A DNA stretch of 64,000 nucleotides from Butyriboletus loyo (Eukaryota; Basidiomycota; Agaricomycetes; Boletales; Boletaceae), in assembly GCA_038093515.1 (NCBI GenBank), contig JBBPSI010000070.1, forward strand, positions 54,515-118,514, written 5' to 3'. A program made the translations under genes and the position numbers. The notes below the pieces were generated by a model that was not told where the DNA came from, searched no databases, and saw only the letters and a program-made list of their open reading frames with translations. This document shows positions 12,001 to 23,840 of the stretch, one piece after another (position 1 is the first letter of the stretch; the number at the start of each line of letters is the position of its first letter).

Positions 12001-13580
12001 CCGCCGTCGGAATGTGTGTGTAGGCCAGAAGTCACCGTCCGAAACCTCTCCACATGAAGGTTTAGAAGTTTTCCACATGGAGACCACTCGTACGTCAAAC
12101 AAAATGTGCTGATGCTGAAAATACCTTAGCTAAATTCAGGGAAAGGAGCTAAACCACTTCAAGAGTCGGCCAAGCTCACCGACGAAAATCACGAGACATG
12201 GACCCCGTTTCATGCCGCTGGCTGGGCTTGAGCCTACGGTTATGTTGCATGTCTCCATTCACGAAACTCTGAAACTGGTCACTCGATCGAGATGGCATGT
12301 CGGGCATACACAGCAAGTCTGTTTGGTCTCCTGGGGAAGATGACAGGCTGTGGTGAAAAGTTGGCAGGTCTTTATGCCGTTTAGGTCGGTGACAGATGAC
12401 ACGGTTACCTGTCCGCAGCATGGTCCACACAAGAGGGAGCGGTACTAATAAATGCACTTATGATGGATGAAATCGGTGACTGACTGATCGTGCTCCAATG
12501 ACCTAGTGAGATAGCTACATCCAACCGATAGACCACTTGCGTCATGCTGATCACTCACCGACGGTATCGTAGAAGCGATTATGCATGTCCATGTCGCAGC
12601 GTTCAACCGCTCACTTGAGCCTGGACTCCACTATGGCAACGAAAAGTTAAAACAAGCACAAGTAACGACGGGTTCGCAACCGAAGGAGCAAGCGAGCCAT
12701 GTCAGGCAAACGATGAATCGAGGTCATCACCATGCTACCAGGTACGCCAGTGGTTCGGCATCGGGCTGAGGTATCGGCTATCTGAACAAAAAGTGGCGCG
12801 GGACGTACTCGATTCTGAGGATTCAGGTCTCGGAGTCTGAGAGAGCTAGAGCCAAGTTAAACTTGATAAAGGATGCTTGGTGCTGGAGGGCACCCCACCG
12901 TCCGACGGAAGGAAACACTGACGTCCCGTGGCGTTGAAAACGAGGATAAGGTGCTCCAAGAAAGGGAATAATTTTTTAGCGACGCAATACAAGGTTGAAG
13001 TCCCGAAAGTTGTGGACGGCGATTGGCCTGGCGATAATGATTGGGCAATATATATGTTTCCTAGTCGCCGAGGTTCATTCTAGGGGAAGGAACAAGTAAC
13101 GCTGCATGACAAGAAAATTTCAGATGAGATGGGGCGGTGGTTGTTAGCCGGGGAGCGATCTCCGGTGCGGAGGCAAATAGAGGGGACGGGTGGACGTAAA
13201 AGGTAAAGTGTGAAGATGAATGTCATGTGATCAGGTTATGAGTATGAGTTGCCATATGGATTGTCAATGGCAAGTTTCGCGTGTAAACATAACCACCGGG
13301 CTATCCGAACCATCTTCCCATCCGGCCCATACCGGATCCAATGTTGTCGCGATCTGGCCTGGGATAATTCGAAGTCTTGTCCGCCTGCGGACTATAAGGC
13401 TTCTATTGCATACGCATGCCGTCCTTCGATAGACGCCTTACATCTTATCAGGACCCTGAAATTACCGTGTACGTGTATCATTCCCTATAAATCCATCCTG
13501 TCTAGTCCCTCGCCTCGTGTTTCCCCCGCCGATACGCTCCTTGTGTTCCCCACCCCCCGCTGTGATACCTTCCTCCAACC

Positions 13581-15066
13581 ATGCCTGCTGAGAGATCAGG
13601 GAAATTAAAACACGATCATCTCGACGGTTCGTTTCATTGCCTTGCCTGCTATTACCGGGTATTGATGCGATGACTCGTGTTTCATAGGCGCTCACCTAAC
13701 TTGGGCTGTTCCAGTCGAGCCTGCTTCTCCTCAGAACATTGCCTTTGCCCCTAATGTTACCCCTGTGACTTTCAATGACCCTCCCTCTGGCGCCGATGCG
13801 AGCTTCGAAGCTATTTTATTCCCATCTCCCGGTTCCGAGTGCTCTAACCGCCGTCCGACTCATGGTAAAAAGCGTGGGGAGGATCACATCCCTCGCCCAC
13901 CAAACGCCTTCATCTTATTCCGATCATCCTTCATTAAAAATCAGCTTGTCTCTACCGAGGTCGAAACAAATCACAGCACGTTATCCAAGATCATTGGTCT
14001 CACCTGGCAGAATATGCCTCCCGACGAACGCCAGGTTTGGCATGCAAAGGCGAAGAAAGCACAAGAGGAGCATAGGACGAAGTGGCCACAGTACGCCTTC
14101 CGACCTTCCCATGCGAAGGTCAAGGGGGGAACAGAGAAACGACGGGTCCGAGAAGTAGAGCCCAAGGATATGAAGCGGTGCGCCAAGATCGCAGAGCTAG
14201 TCGTTGAAGGCAAAAAAGGCGCAGAGCTCGATGCCGCTATCCTGGAGTTCGACCGCACACATGTTCCTGAACTCGTCACTAGGTTCGAGGTACCCATTAC
14301 TGCTGGATCCTACCGTAGATCATCCTCGGCACCTATCGACGACCCCCAGTCCAAGAAAACGGCCAGTCCATCACCCTACCGTCGCGTACGCTCAGTCAGT
14401 AGCCAACCCTCAGCGAGACCTGTCGAGGAGCCAAAGGCTCCAACGGCTCTCGCCACTTCGCACAGCTATCCTGATCTTTCAGGCACACATTCTTTCGTTC
14501 TTTCCCCTGAATATTCATTTTCTTCAAGATCCCAACCTTCATTCGTGAGTGTTTCCGGCCCCACATGCCCTTGTCACCCTAACTGTCATGTTCAGGAACT
14601 CGACCCCTTCGCTTTCGATGTCACGTTCGGGGATTCAATGTTGCCAACGAATGTCAATGCTGGCAGCTATCCCGTTACAGCTGGCCGAGTTCAGACTCCC
14701 ACCCTATGTCTCGATCCTGCTTATAACAACGATTGGACGCCTTCCTCGTCCCCATTCTCAAGTTATCCCGCGACACCACAATCATTGTCTCCCTCACCTG
14801 TTCTCGAATGCGCGCTGGACTCCGATCCCTTTGCATCGAATCCATTCTCCGCCGCACTAGATCAGCTTCAGAATTGTCAACAATATTCAGCTGGACTGCA
14901 AATATTTGACCATGAGAATTCGCTCACCGACACCATGTTCGCGCAACCCGATTTCGATCCTTTCCCGAAAGACCCGTTTTCTTTCGATTGCCTGGAAAAA
15001 TCAATGCCAGGCGTGGGTACCGACTTATCCATGTCCGCCTTCTTGTCCGCGTTGTCCGCGTTCTGA
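13581..15066 (+). CDS. HMG-box transcription factor (MATA-HMG type), copy 2
   Basis: Exon 1 (13581-13626, 15 codons plus one base) joins exon 2 (13688-15066) in frame to give 474 residues. The HMG box covers about residues 82-155, starts HIPRPPNAFILFRSSFIK and continues with NHSTLSKIIGLTWQNMPP and KWPQYAFRP. Unlike copy 1 the box is not split by an intron. The remainder is Ser/Pro-rich with acidic and aromatic patches typical of an activation region. A 51-nt segment at about 14545-14595 has a good donor (GTGAGT), a CTAAC branch-like site and a CAG acceptor and is in frame either way, so the protein may be 457 residues. The likely role is nuclear sequence-specific DNA binding in sexual development, by analogy with the family. 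Confidence 0.86.
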
Positions 15067-16675
15067 TACAAGATGATCGATCGTTCGCATCGCGCCCGCG
15101 TTCATCCGAACTTATTTTCCTTGGCATATTTTCTTGATTTTCGTTCGCTCCCCACCTAAACGTGCAATTTTTTCTCATCAACTGAACTGATGTATTTTTA
15201 CCTCCCGAACAAGGAATCCCAGTCGTAACTGTAACATAGCCCTCTTCCTCCCATCGCTCAATAGGCCAGATCCTTTCTGTGATACATCCCTCTCCGTTCG
15301 TTGATTAAAGACGTTGATACCTGTCTCTGTATATAGTTATTCCTATCTAGTACTATGGACCCATAGTTCGCCCAATGGCGCCGCCTCCGGTCCTTTTTTT
15401 CCTTTTACTTTCTGGTGTAAGTAGGCGAAGCGAAATGAGAAGATTGCTTCTTAGAGAGTTATCCTGAATTTCCGCGCACACACCGCACAGCTCACACGAG
15501 GTGGCGGCGTTCCCGCGGTTAAGAAGTTGTCGAATGAACCAACAATCCGCAATTCAGGAAAATGCCGCACCTGCCCCTTAGCTGAATGCAGATACTGGCA
15601 AGTCGGGAACGTGAGCCGTCATCTTTTCTTACGTAGAAAAAGGTGCGTTGGGGCGCAACGTGCGAATAGAGTTTTGAAAAGATAAAGATCATGTGCTGTC
15701 ATGAACTATAAATTGATGGCGAGATTATTTATTTTTCTTGAAACTGCAATGGCGTTTGGGTGGAAAAGGAAAAGAAAAGAAAAGAAATAAATATACCAGG
15801 TTCTGTGTCACCGCCGGCCGAAAAAATGTGAATGGGTGAGCGGGGTCTCTCTGGGGTCTCTCTGGAGAGGAAATTTCAATGCGGCAACCCTCGGCTTTCG
15901 AACGAATGTCGACGGTTACTTTCGACTTCAAGCATGACTGGAACGAGGACGAGAAAGGCAACCAAATGGGTGGCTAGCGGAACGACCTCAGATCGGGTGT
16001 GAACTACGCAGTTGATCCGGAGGACAAGGAAGATAACTTGGAGCTCGTTACTGGTCAGGGACTACTTTGCAGAATCTCCCACGTGATTCACGAAGGGATT
16101 AATGAGGGCCATGCATGGTTTAGTGGACTTTGTCGGCAGTTCAAGAAAGGGCACTGCCGCGGTGGCCAGTGCCGCCTCGGTAGAGTCCCCAGCGCCAGCG
16201 CCGGCGCCGCCATGACGATGACCACTGTCATGGTGGTCAGCTGAACGGCGTGATTGCATTGGCATTTCAATGTGCCTCGCCATGATTCATACGGTTGGCG
16301 AAAGCGGTACCAAGTACGCAGCATAGGACGGTGATTGGTAGGGTGCACTGGCGGATGCACTGTAAGGTTTTCTAGGAGCTTCGTCGAGGTATTGGAAGAC
16401 AGTGGGGGTCGGTTGAGTTGTTGACGTCGGCTATTAGCTCGGCATAGCAATCATCACGATCAAGTGTCGTCGAATGCAAGTTGAAACTCGTCATCAATCC
16501 TCTTGTTGGCAGGCCGGAGTTGTTGAGTGATAACACACCCGTCTTATAGCTACGGTGATAGTCTCCCGGAAACTGGCTCTCCCTTTCTCTCCTGGCAGTA
16601 GTCCCCATCCCGAGACAATCTTCAGCCCGAAAACCGCTCGAAACGTTGCAAGCCAACAGCTAGTAGAATTCACCT
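15067..16675. other. Intergenic; possible protein fragment near 16.06-16.28 kb
   Basis: The first 600 bp is AT-rich 3' flank of HMG-box copy 2. On the minus strand at about 16280-16062 a short frame reads ALATAAVPFLELP and then CMALINPFVNHVG. It is faintly like the helical N-terminal adaptor region of some basidiomycete NLR/STAND proteins but is followed by a stop and has no continuation. I regard it as at most a remnant. Confidence 0.3.
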
Positions 16676-19129
16676 ATGGTCAAGTTAAGCCCCCTTGATT
16701 TTCTGCGTCGGCGATTCTTCGCCCGACAGCGTGCATCGGTACCGTTTGTGACGTCTGGTGAGATATGTTGTCTATGATACTCGATCTGCTCTCATTGTGA
16801 TCTCTATTCCTGCCGCTGCCTGTTGTGATCAGTTGTGGCGTTAGGTGATTCTACCTGTTCTTTCCATCCCATTCATTGACGGCAACACATGGAAAAACTC
16901 TGATAGGGCTCTTCGTCGACATACTCAACTACACTCTCGTGTTGTCCTTCTTTCCTTTTAGACTTGAGTATCTCGGTTACAGCGATGTCTCCGGGTTGAA
17001 TGGATGGCTCCTGTTCATGTATGTATGTAGTCTGTTCCTTGCTTACGACTTTATCAGAATCTCATCATACATTTATTATCCGCTGCAGTCAGGTGTCATT
17101 GTCCTAGGTAACGCCTTTCCATTCAAGGCCTACGTTAACGCACCCTTGACTTCAACTCTTCCTTCAGCGACTCCCCCAATAGCAGCACTCTCCGAGTACC
17201 TTCGCTCTCGTCGTTCCATCATGATCGGAGGGCTCTTCACTCTGCTCCTTTCTCAGCTCATCCTCATGGAGGCACGCTCGTTCGCAGTGATGTGTGTCGG
17301 GAGATTTCTCGAAGGGATCAGTTCATCAGCGGTGATGACAGCCGGTTTGGCGTTAATGTGAGTTCTATGTGACAGCGATGTAGTCATGGGTGTGTGGACA
17401 CCAGCCGATCTGGGTTCACAGATGTGATACAACGCCAGAGAAAGATATCGGGTGTAAGTAAGTTACACGTACGTCACGATTGGTGTTGACCACCAATTTT
17501 ATCCCGCTCCTAGCCCAGATGGGCATCGTTATGGCAGGCGTGCCTCTAGGGTGTGTTTATGCGTTTGCTTCCCGCCCATGACTCACCCGGCTCGCACAGA
17601 ACTTTGCTTGGACCCCCCGTCGGCGGCGCGCTCTACGCGCGCTGGGGCTACCGTGCCCCGTTTGTCTTTGGGATGAGCTTCATCGCACTGGATTTGGTGG
17701 GACGAGTACTCGTCGTGGAGAGTCTGCCACATCAGGACCAGGATCGATCTCACGAGAGTGAAACAAATGAATTGGCAGAAAGGGTTGCTAACACGCCGGG
17801 AGAACCTCATAGCCAGAAATCTATATCACCCCAGAATTTTGGATCGTCAACCGCCGTTGAGAAATCCAAGCTTCCGGGCCCTTCTACGCTGGACAACAAC
17901 CCTCTGACTGACATCAATCAGCCTCATAGAAAATCAGGGGATGCACCTATCCTCCGAGTTTTCTGGCGCCTCATGACCACTCCCCGCTCACTCTTAATAT
18001 TCATAGTTTCGTTCTTCTGCTCGTACGTTTGGTTTTCTCCCCTTCTCGCTATGTCTTCCGGCCTCAGTTAAGCTAATATATATGCCACTCACAAATGGGA
18101 ATTCTATCAGAGCTGCTTTCCTGGCCGTAGATGTTACCATTCCCCTGTACACACAGGAGGTATGGGGGCTCAACTCTACAAAGGTGGGGTTGGTATTTAT
18201 TGCCGCAATTGTTCCAACTATGATATGTAGGTGTCGTCTGTCCTTCATTATCCAACGGAGTGCAAGGAACTCGATTAATATCGGCTTTTCTTTCCTGGGC
18301 ACATTACCAGCCTCACCCATTGCAGGTTACCTCTCGGACAAAATCGGACCCGAATTCGTCGCTGCTGCCTTCTTGATGGTTGGCATCCCTTGGTGGGCCG
18401 CTTTGACGAAACGGTTCTCACTTGTATTTTTTGTCGTATCCTTCGCGGTGGAGAGTGAGTTGTCTTTTTTTCTCTTTCAACAAACGGAGCCCGTCTTTCA
18501 ATGTTTTCAATCCTCGACTCGCACGAACGCTAACGCGAGCACAATAGATCTCTTCATTGGTGCTGTCGTTTCGCCTATTACGACTGAGCTTGCTGCAGTG
18601 GCGCGAGCAATGGACGGAATTGGGTGTACGTTTCATTTTCTGCTCCCGGGTGCTCCTGGTTTTGTTGTCGTATGTTCTGATGCAAGGCGCCACGGTCGGT
18701 CCTTCAGATGCACACATGTATGGTGTATTCAATATGGTCTATGGGTTGGGGAACATGGGTCAGTGCTTTAGACTCTCTGGCGTTGCAATCGTTTCGGAGT
18801 CACGGTGCAGTGGCTGACATACATTCTTGACCGTTAGTGGGATCGATCGTTGGGGGACAGGTACGGCTCTCTTGCAACACGTCATCCGATAACGATCACT
18901 GACTCGTACATGTCTCTTTGTTCAGGTTTATGGCCACTCACGAAATGGATGGGCGATCATATGTTACATCAATATCGGGATGATCACACCATGCGTGGTT
19001 GCGATACTGTGGTACATGGGCGAAAGGCCGATCCTGCAGAGGATGATACACCATTTCAGGGGCGTGGAGCCGGAACGTACTACAGGAGCTTCTGTGTCCG
19101 AGCAGAAACCTGTTGACAATCCGGTTTAG
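16676..19129 (+). CDS. Major facilitator superfamily transporter (DHA1/VMAT-like)
   Basis: Thirteen exons (16676-16757, 16907-17022, 17089-17107, 17168-17357, 17422-17453, 17514-17550, 17600-18022, 18111-18226, 18311-18454, 18548-18625, 18708-18758, 18838-18860, 18926-19129) close exactly to 504 residues. Family motifs include PFRLEYLGYSDVSGLNGWLL, ATPPIAALSE, VGRFLEGISSSAV, GPPVGGALYARWGYRAPF, PLYTQEVWGLNSTKVGL and SPIAGYLSDKIGPE. The layout fits two six-helix halves with a hydrophilic loop of about 90 residues (SHESETNE to KSGDAP) between them. The protein should be a plasma- or vacuolar-membrane proton antiporter of the drug or amine efflux type; the substrate is unknown. Exons 3 (19 nt) and 12 (23 nt) are microexons. 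Many reading frames break if any intron is ignored, so the exact closure is strong support. Confidence 0.88.
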
Positions 19130-19156
19130 CACGTGAACCAGGGCGTCATGCGTAAC

Positions 19157-19213
19157 AGAATACGAACGAACATATCGTCATTTCATCGCCTTCGTTCGTT
19201 CTATCGTATTCTC
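19157..19213 (+). other. Hairpin in the 3' flank of the MFS gene
   Basis: AGAATACG..AACGAAC upstream pairs with GTTCGTT..CGTATTCT downstream (an extra ATAG bulge in the right arm), about 30 bp after the stop codon and followed by a T-run. It may be a 3' UTR structure. Confidence 0.4.
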
Positions 19214-19413
19214 TGTTTTTGCGGTTCCTTTTGTTGGAAACCGAACTTTGTCGTATAATATGACTTTGCTTACATAATCGTACGGAAACTGATGGTGTGG
19301 CGTGTGGCTACCAAGTACCGAGACTCGCTTGGCCATTCAAATATTCGTAGTGGGAGGAAATTAGGGGCTGATCTCGATCACCGTCCACTGAGACCTTCGT
19401 GCAACCGTGAACT

Positions 19414-20246
19414 ATGAGAGGCCTCTTCAACGAGATCAGAAAATCGAAGCAGCCTCAGCGTTCCGAAGCGGTCTCACTGTGCGAGTAGTACCCATCTGAA
19501 ACTAAACGGGGACCTAAAACCCATGAAAGCCGCCGATCGGTAAAGTACGGATTTCGAAACGACGCTCCGAGTCGGTCGTGTTCGATGGCGAAACACGACA
19601 TCGTAGGCTCTCTCCTGTGGGGATCGTGTTGTGTTAAATAAGTACGACGAGGTGGAATGTCTTCCAGATCTGATGTTCCTTTGAACGTCTCACGAATTAA
19701 TTCTCATGTAGTGCTCCACCGCCACCTCGGGCGCAGAGTATTAGTATTCGACGGTCGAGGTCGGTCATCTATAACTATAACCATATCATACCATAACTAT
19801 AACCATATCATACCATAACTATAACCATACCATACCATACCATACCCTCGGGGATCAAGTTCATCGTGCGTCTCCCAACGACTCGACTCTCCCATAGCTC
19901 ACCGCCCCACCCGAAGTCGTCCCTGTTTACGCATCGCATTCCAGGATCGCTGCTTGTGATCTCGTCCCTCGATCATCGGATGACAAGCTGCACAAACGGC
20001 GTCGCAGTTCCGTCCGTGTTCTTCTGGAAGGCAAGCTCGCGAGTCGTGACCCAAGACACCGTATCTCTGTCTGTAGCCTTCGAGCACTCGATCGCACCGC
20101 GAACCTCCGAGATTGGGGAGAGGATTTTGTTTCTGGTACCGACCAGCGATGTCTCCTGAAGAGTATGGGACCATTGATCGTGTCGTGCGAGTCGTTCTCG
20201 AAGATACCACTCGTTTAAGAACTACTACATTTCGTTGAGTCGTCAC
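19414..20246 (+). pseudogene. Truncated F-box gene copy
   Basis: The frame starts MRGLFNEIRKSKQPQRSEAV, nearly identical to the start of the complete gene at 23718-21917 (minus). A TAG codon appears after residue 20 where the intact copy has sense codons, and further indels break the frame. The homology ends at RTTTFR followed by TGA, immediately before where the F-box would begin, so the F-box and leucine-rich part are absent. A minisatellite (19769-19849) has expanded near the position of the intron 3' side in the intact copy. It should not make a functional protein. Confidence 0.75.
19769..19849 (+). repeat. AT-rich minisatellite inside the F-box pseudogene
   Basis: A unit of about 22 bp (ATAACTATAACCATATCATACC) is repeated roughly three times and ends in four ATACC pentamers. 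The intact copy has a single ATAACCTC here, so the array arose after duplication. Confidence 0.8.
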
Positions 20247-20848
20247 GAACACCCCGTTGCTGGAGGCATTATATCGGTGGAAGGTCGTTCAAATTACGCT
20301 TGTCTGCATATTTATGGCGGACAGTAAGATCGTTCGGCTACCGTAGTGGGCGTATTTACTACTAATGGACCACTTTAGACAGAACAGCGCACTCTCATGT
20401 ACATAAACAACGACAATTTACAGGAGGGCTTATGTGTCGGCCACGATCCAGCGTGGTCGCACCAACCGCCGTACAAATCTAACTATGAACAATCGACCTC
20501 CCCAAATTCGTAGGTGCCTGGGACCGCCACGGGACACCCAGCTCGATCTTGGTGCGAATTGCAATTTTGCTGGTCATTTGCGCTCTTGCAGCACCGCAGA
20601 CAAAACCGATTTGCAGTTGGTTCCACCCTTTTCGTTGAAAACGCAAACATGACGCGCAACGTCACGTCGAGGGTCAACCAACCACTATCACACGAATGTT
20701 GACAAACGTCTTACTGTTCTATGAAGCTTGCCCCGTAGCCTCCAAACTCGCACTGTGCACCGTTTGGGAACCTGTTGTCAAACTGTCCGCCGTCATCGCC
20801 GTTCGCAAAGGGGAACTTTGTGGCGTCCATGCAACCTGTTATCTGAGG
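20247..20848. other. No recognisable gene
   Basis: Short frames only, on both strands. The stretch lies between the broken F-box copy and the 3' end of the secreted-protein gene. Confidence 0.45.
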
Positions 20849-21570
20849 TCAAAAGCGTGGGTCGTCAGTACCTCTAAGAAGCTCGTTCTCGCAGCCGATA
20901 ACCAAAATGGCTGCACCCACTTGTACGTACGATCCATCCTCCGCTGCCAAGTACGCAGCCCCTGTGATGAACCCGGTTGGGAAAGAGTTTCCGCACCCAC
21001 TTTCATCCGTACAGTATGCGATACCGTCTTCCTCAGCATCAGACACCATCTCTGCGCACGAAGAAAGGAATCACAGCAAACGGGAATAGAGTAAGTGGGA
21101 TACCCACCACCTGGACTCCGAGGGAGCAATAACGCGAACTCATTCGATCCAGAGGTATACACCGTCGTCGAGGTAGACGCGTCCCCCGTCGGTTCTGGCG
21201 TGGGCTGTTCGTTTTGGCGTCGCCGCTTGGTAGGCGTGGGCCTGGCCACCCGCGACCCCGCTCTAGGCCTCACTTTCGACATGTTTTTGCGGGGCCGTGC
21301 ATCTCTCTGCGTGCCCTTGTCCCTGTTTCTTTTACGCTGTGCTTCTGCTGCCGCTGTCTGGACGCTTGTGGATGATGTATTGTGACGGTTGTCGTGTGCG
21401 GGTTTTGGTACTCTAGCGGGTTTGATGGGTTTGGTCTGGGACGCATCAGTGCGGTATCTAGACAGAGTAGCGGTACCCCGGCCAATCTTTCCTGATGCGG
21501 TCGGTGCGACGACGCAGAGGTAGACGATGATCGACATCGCGATGATATTAGAAGATGTGAAGAAGAGCAT
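20849..21570 (-). CDS. Predicted small secreted protein with basic middle and Cys-containing C-terminus
   Basis: Exon 1 (21570-21108) and exon 2 (21051-20849) join in frame across a 56-nt intron to give 221 residues. The N-terminus is hydrophobic (IIAMSIIVYLCVVAPTASG) and looks like a signal peptide. A long Lys/Arg/Thr/Pro-rich region follows (about residues 30-130). The last 67 residues hold a compact domain with YCTDESGCGNSFPTGFI, AAYLAAEDGSYVQVGA and GCEN. I do not know a function for this tail, although similar Gly/Tyr/Gln patterns occur in small secreted basidiomycete proteins. The 243-codon open frame that reads through the intron loses the Cys/Gly pattern and is rejected. It may be a cell-wall or effector-like protein; that is inference. 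Confidence 0.6.
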
Positions 21571-21916
21571 GGCATGCGTTCACAAAGGATATATGGAATA
21601 GAGAGGTTAAAGCGCTTCCACTTGCTCTGCAAGGACAGCGAGCAAGATCTATGTGGGGTGGTTCGTCGGCGGGGAACGAAGTTGACATGGGCGTGAATTA
21701 TGTCCTAGGCGCGTCGTGGTCACGTGGATTGATTTCGTATGACGATCAATAGTATTCTCATATTAATTAACAAAATATTCATCCACGTCCCGATCCCAAC
21801 CCATTAGTAATGCCTTCATATTTTCCCCAACACATATCTCCGAATCGGCCCAAGTCACCCATCGCCAATCTGCCATCCAAACACCGGCCGTGCTCGTAAG
21901 CAAGTGTCGGCCAGCA

Positions 21917-23718
21917 TTAGCGTAATTCCACCATCTGCCACCCAGGCCACCCCTCGTCAAGTCTGCATCTCTTGAGCCCCGGAACGAAGTCGGTTGACAA
22001 TCGAACCACCGGTACGGCTGCATCTCCCGAACTACAACCCCTCGCAAACATCTCGGACCTCCGGCGTAACATACGCTCGCTTGCAACGTTGCCACCGATA
22101 CTCAACACCTCCAAACACGGCATCTTGTCCACCACACTATCCAAGGCGTGTTCAGTGGTGCTCGTTACGGACAGATACTCCCTCCAGAGAATGACTGTCA
22201 AGGAGGTGATCTGTTGAGAAATCGAGTCGAGGAAGGCGTGCAGTCCAGCGGCGGTGATGCCACCCACGTCCTGCAGGATTACTTGAGCAAGCGTGTTCGC
22301 GGACGACGCGGTGAGATACTGGAGGTCCGTGTTAGATATGTGCGAGTCGCACAGGCACAGTTGCGTCAGTGCACACGCGGGACGTCGCAAGAGAAATCGC
22401 CATATCCCAAGACTACCTCGCATGAGACCCTCGACAGTGAGCGATGTCAGTGTTGGCCAGCGCGCCATGCAGTGTGCCAGCTGGACCGTACTGATACTGT
22501 CGTGACCGTGGTTTTCCGGCCACAACGTACAGATGGTCCGCGTGACTGCTAACGTGCGCAAATCAGAAAGCTCGGGGAGAGCTGAGAAGACTGTGTTTTC
22601 TCGGGATGAATAAACCTGCGAGATGTGTAAATCCTGCAAATCTTTTGTGGCACGAAGAACGGCGACAAGAGCTGATATGAAGCCGGTCGGTCTTCTCTGA
22701 CAAGAATAATCACAGCTACACCGTACACCGACATGTTCGTCGAGAACGAGATGTCGTATACCAAGCCCAAGAACAGGAGCATTGGTAAATGCCTTTGCAA
22801 ACGCATAAGGGTCCGGAGACCGCATTGCCAACCAAGGGAAATGACAATGGTTCTCCCCTTCGGGGTCCTCTAAGCGAGCAAATAGAACGCCAAGGGAGCA
22901 TGACCATCTGCGGCACACCTGCGCAAATGAGAGTAGATCGTGTTGCCACTTGCACGAATCAACGTTCTCGAATATCTTTATAAGAAGTTCCGTGGGAAGA
23001 CGGCACGTGGTAGTTCTCGAGCGAGTGGTATCTTCGAGAACGACTCGCACGACACGATTGATGGCCTCGTACTTTTCAGGAGACATCGCGGGTTCGTGGC
23101 TGAAACAAAACCCTCTCCTACAGGTACGCAGTGAGATTGAGTGCTCGAAGGCTATAGACAGAGATACGGTGTCTTGGGTCATCGCGAGCTTGCCTTCCAG
23201 AAGAACACGGACGGAATTGCGACGCCGGTTGCGCAGCTTGTCATCTGATGACCGAGGGTCGTGAACGTGACCGATGATGATGGAATATGATCCGTGAAGA
23301 GGGACGACTTTGAACGGGACAGTGAGCTGTGGGAGAGTCGAGTCGTTGAAAGACGCATGGTGAACTTGATCCCTGAGGTTATGAGTGACCGACCTCGACT
23401 GTCGGATACTCTGCGCACGAGGTGGTGGTGGAGCAGTACGTGAGAATTCGTGAAACGTTCAGCGGGAGAAGACCATACGGGAACACTTCGAGGACATTCC
23501 ACCTCGTCGTAGTACAACACGATCTTCACAGAAGAGAAATGATGTCGTGTTTCGCCATCGAACACGACCGAGAGCGTCGTTTCGAATCCGTAGTTTATCG
23601 ATCGGCTTCCATGGTGTTCAGGTCCCCATTTAACCTCAGATTGGTACTCGTAGAGTGAGATCGCTTCGGAACGCTGAGGCTGGTGCGATTTTCTGGTTTC
23701 GTTGAAGAGGCCTCTCAT
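21917..23718 (-). CDS. F-box / leucine-rich protein, complete copy on the minus strand
   Basis: Exon 1 (23718-23479, 80 codons) and exon 2 (23410-21917) are separated by a 68-nt GTATGG..GCAG intron and give 577 residues. An N-terminal domain of about 210 residues (SLYEYQ, VVFDGETRHHF, LPQLTVPFKV, VRVLLEGKL, SLSIAFEHS) is shared with the gene at 34256-36120. The F-box starts near residue 218 with LPTELLIKIFENV and DLLSFAQVCRRWS. C-terminal leucine-rich segments include LRTLAVT, LTSLTVEGL, LAQVILQDVGG and LEVLSIGGNVASERML. F-box proteins are substrate receptors of SCF ubiquitin ligases through Skp1. The N-terminal domain before the F-box is unusual and may be a second recognition module. The intron model is supported because the frame it opens matches the other copy residue by residue. 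Confidence 0.8.
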
Positions 23719-23840
23719 GGTTGCATGGAGGTCTTGGATGGCGATGGGCCCCTATTTCCTCCCACCATGAATGTCCAAGTGAGTCTTGGTAGCCACTGGC
23801 ACACGCCACACTAGTATTGAGTCTGTATACACGCCTCGAG
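22985..23840 (-). repeat. Right arm of inverted duplication of an F-box gene
   Basis: Reverse complement of the 19290-20246 stretch. It contains exon 1, the intron and the start of exon 2 of the intact F-box gene plus its upstream flank. Confidence 0.7.

Larger units (their letters stand above)
5972..13580. other. Long gap without recognisable genes
   Basis: In 7.6 kb I find only overlapping short frames on both strands, the longest 162-178 codons (6705-7193 -, 7430-7942 -, 8424-8957 -, 9562-10098 +). None has a known motif, a coherent intron pattern or similarity to its neighbours. Stops are frequent and simple repeats are present (listed separately). Small or non-coding genes could be missed. 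Confidence 0.45.
19290..20246 (+). repeat. Left arm of inverted duplication of an F-box gene
   Basis: From the GTGGCTACCAAG-like sequence before the pseudogene start to the break before the F-box, this stretch matches the reverse complement of about 23840-22985, including some 120 bp upstream of the start codon. The two arms face each other. Confidence 0.7.

Noticed and set aside
20839..21570. 243-codon frame continuing through 21107-21052
   Set aside because: Splicing this segment gives a shorter protein with an ordered Cys/Gly/Tyr C-terminus; the read-through tail is unstructured and Arg/Ser-rich.
23179..23718. 179-codon open frame reading through the F-box gene intron, overlapping a second frame by ATGA
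   Set aside because: It looked like a frameshifted gene, but splicing 23478-23411 joins exon 1 to the 421-codon frame, and the residues so opened (VTHNLRDQV, LPQLTVPF, VRVLLEG) align with the paralogue at 34256-36120.
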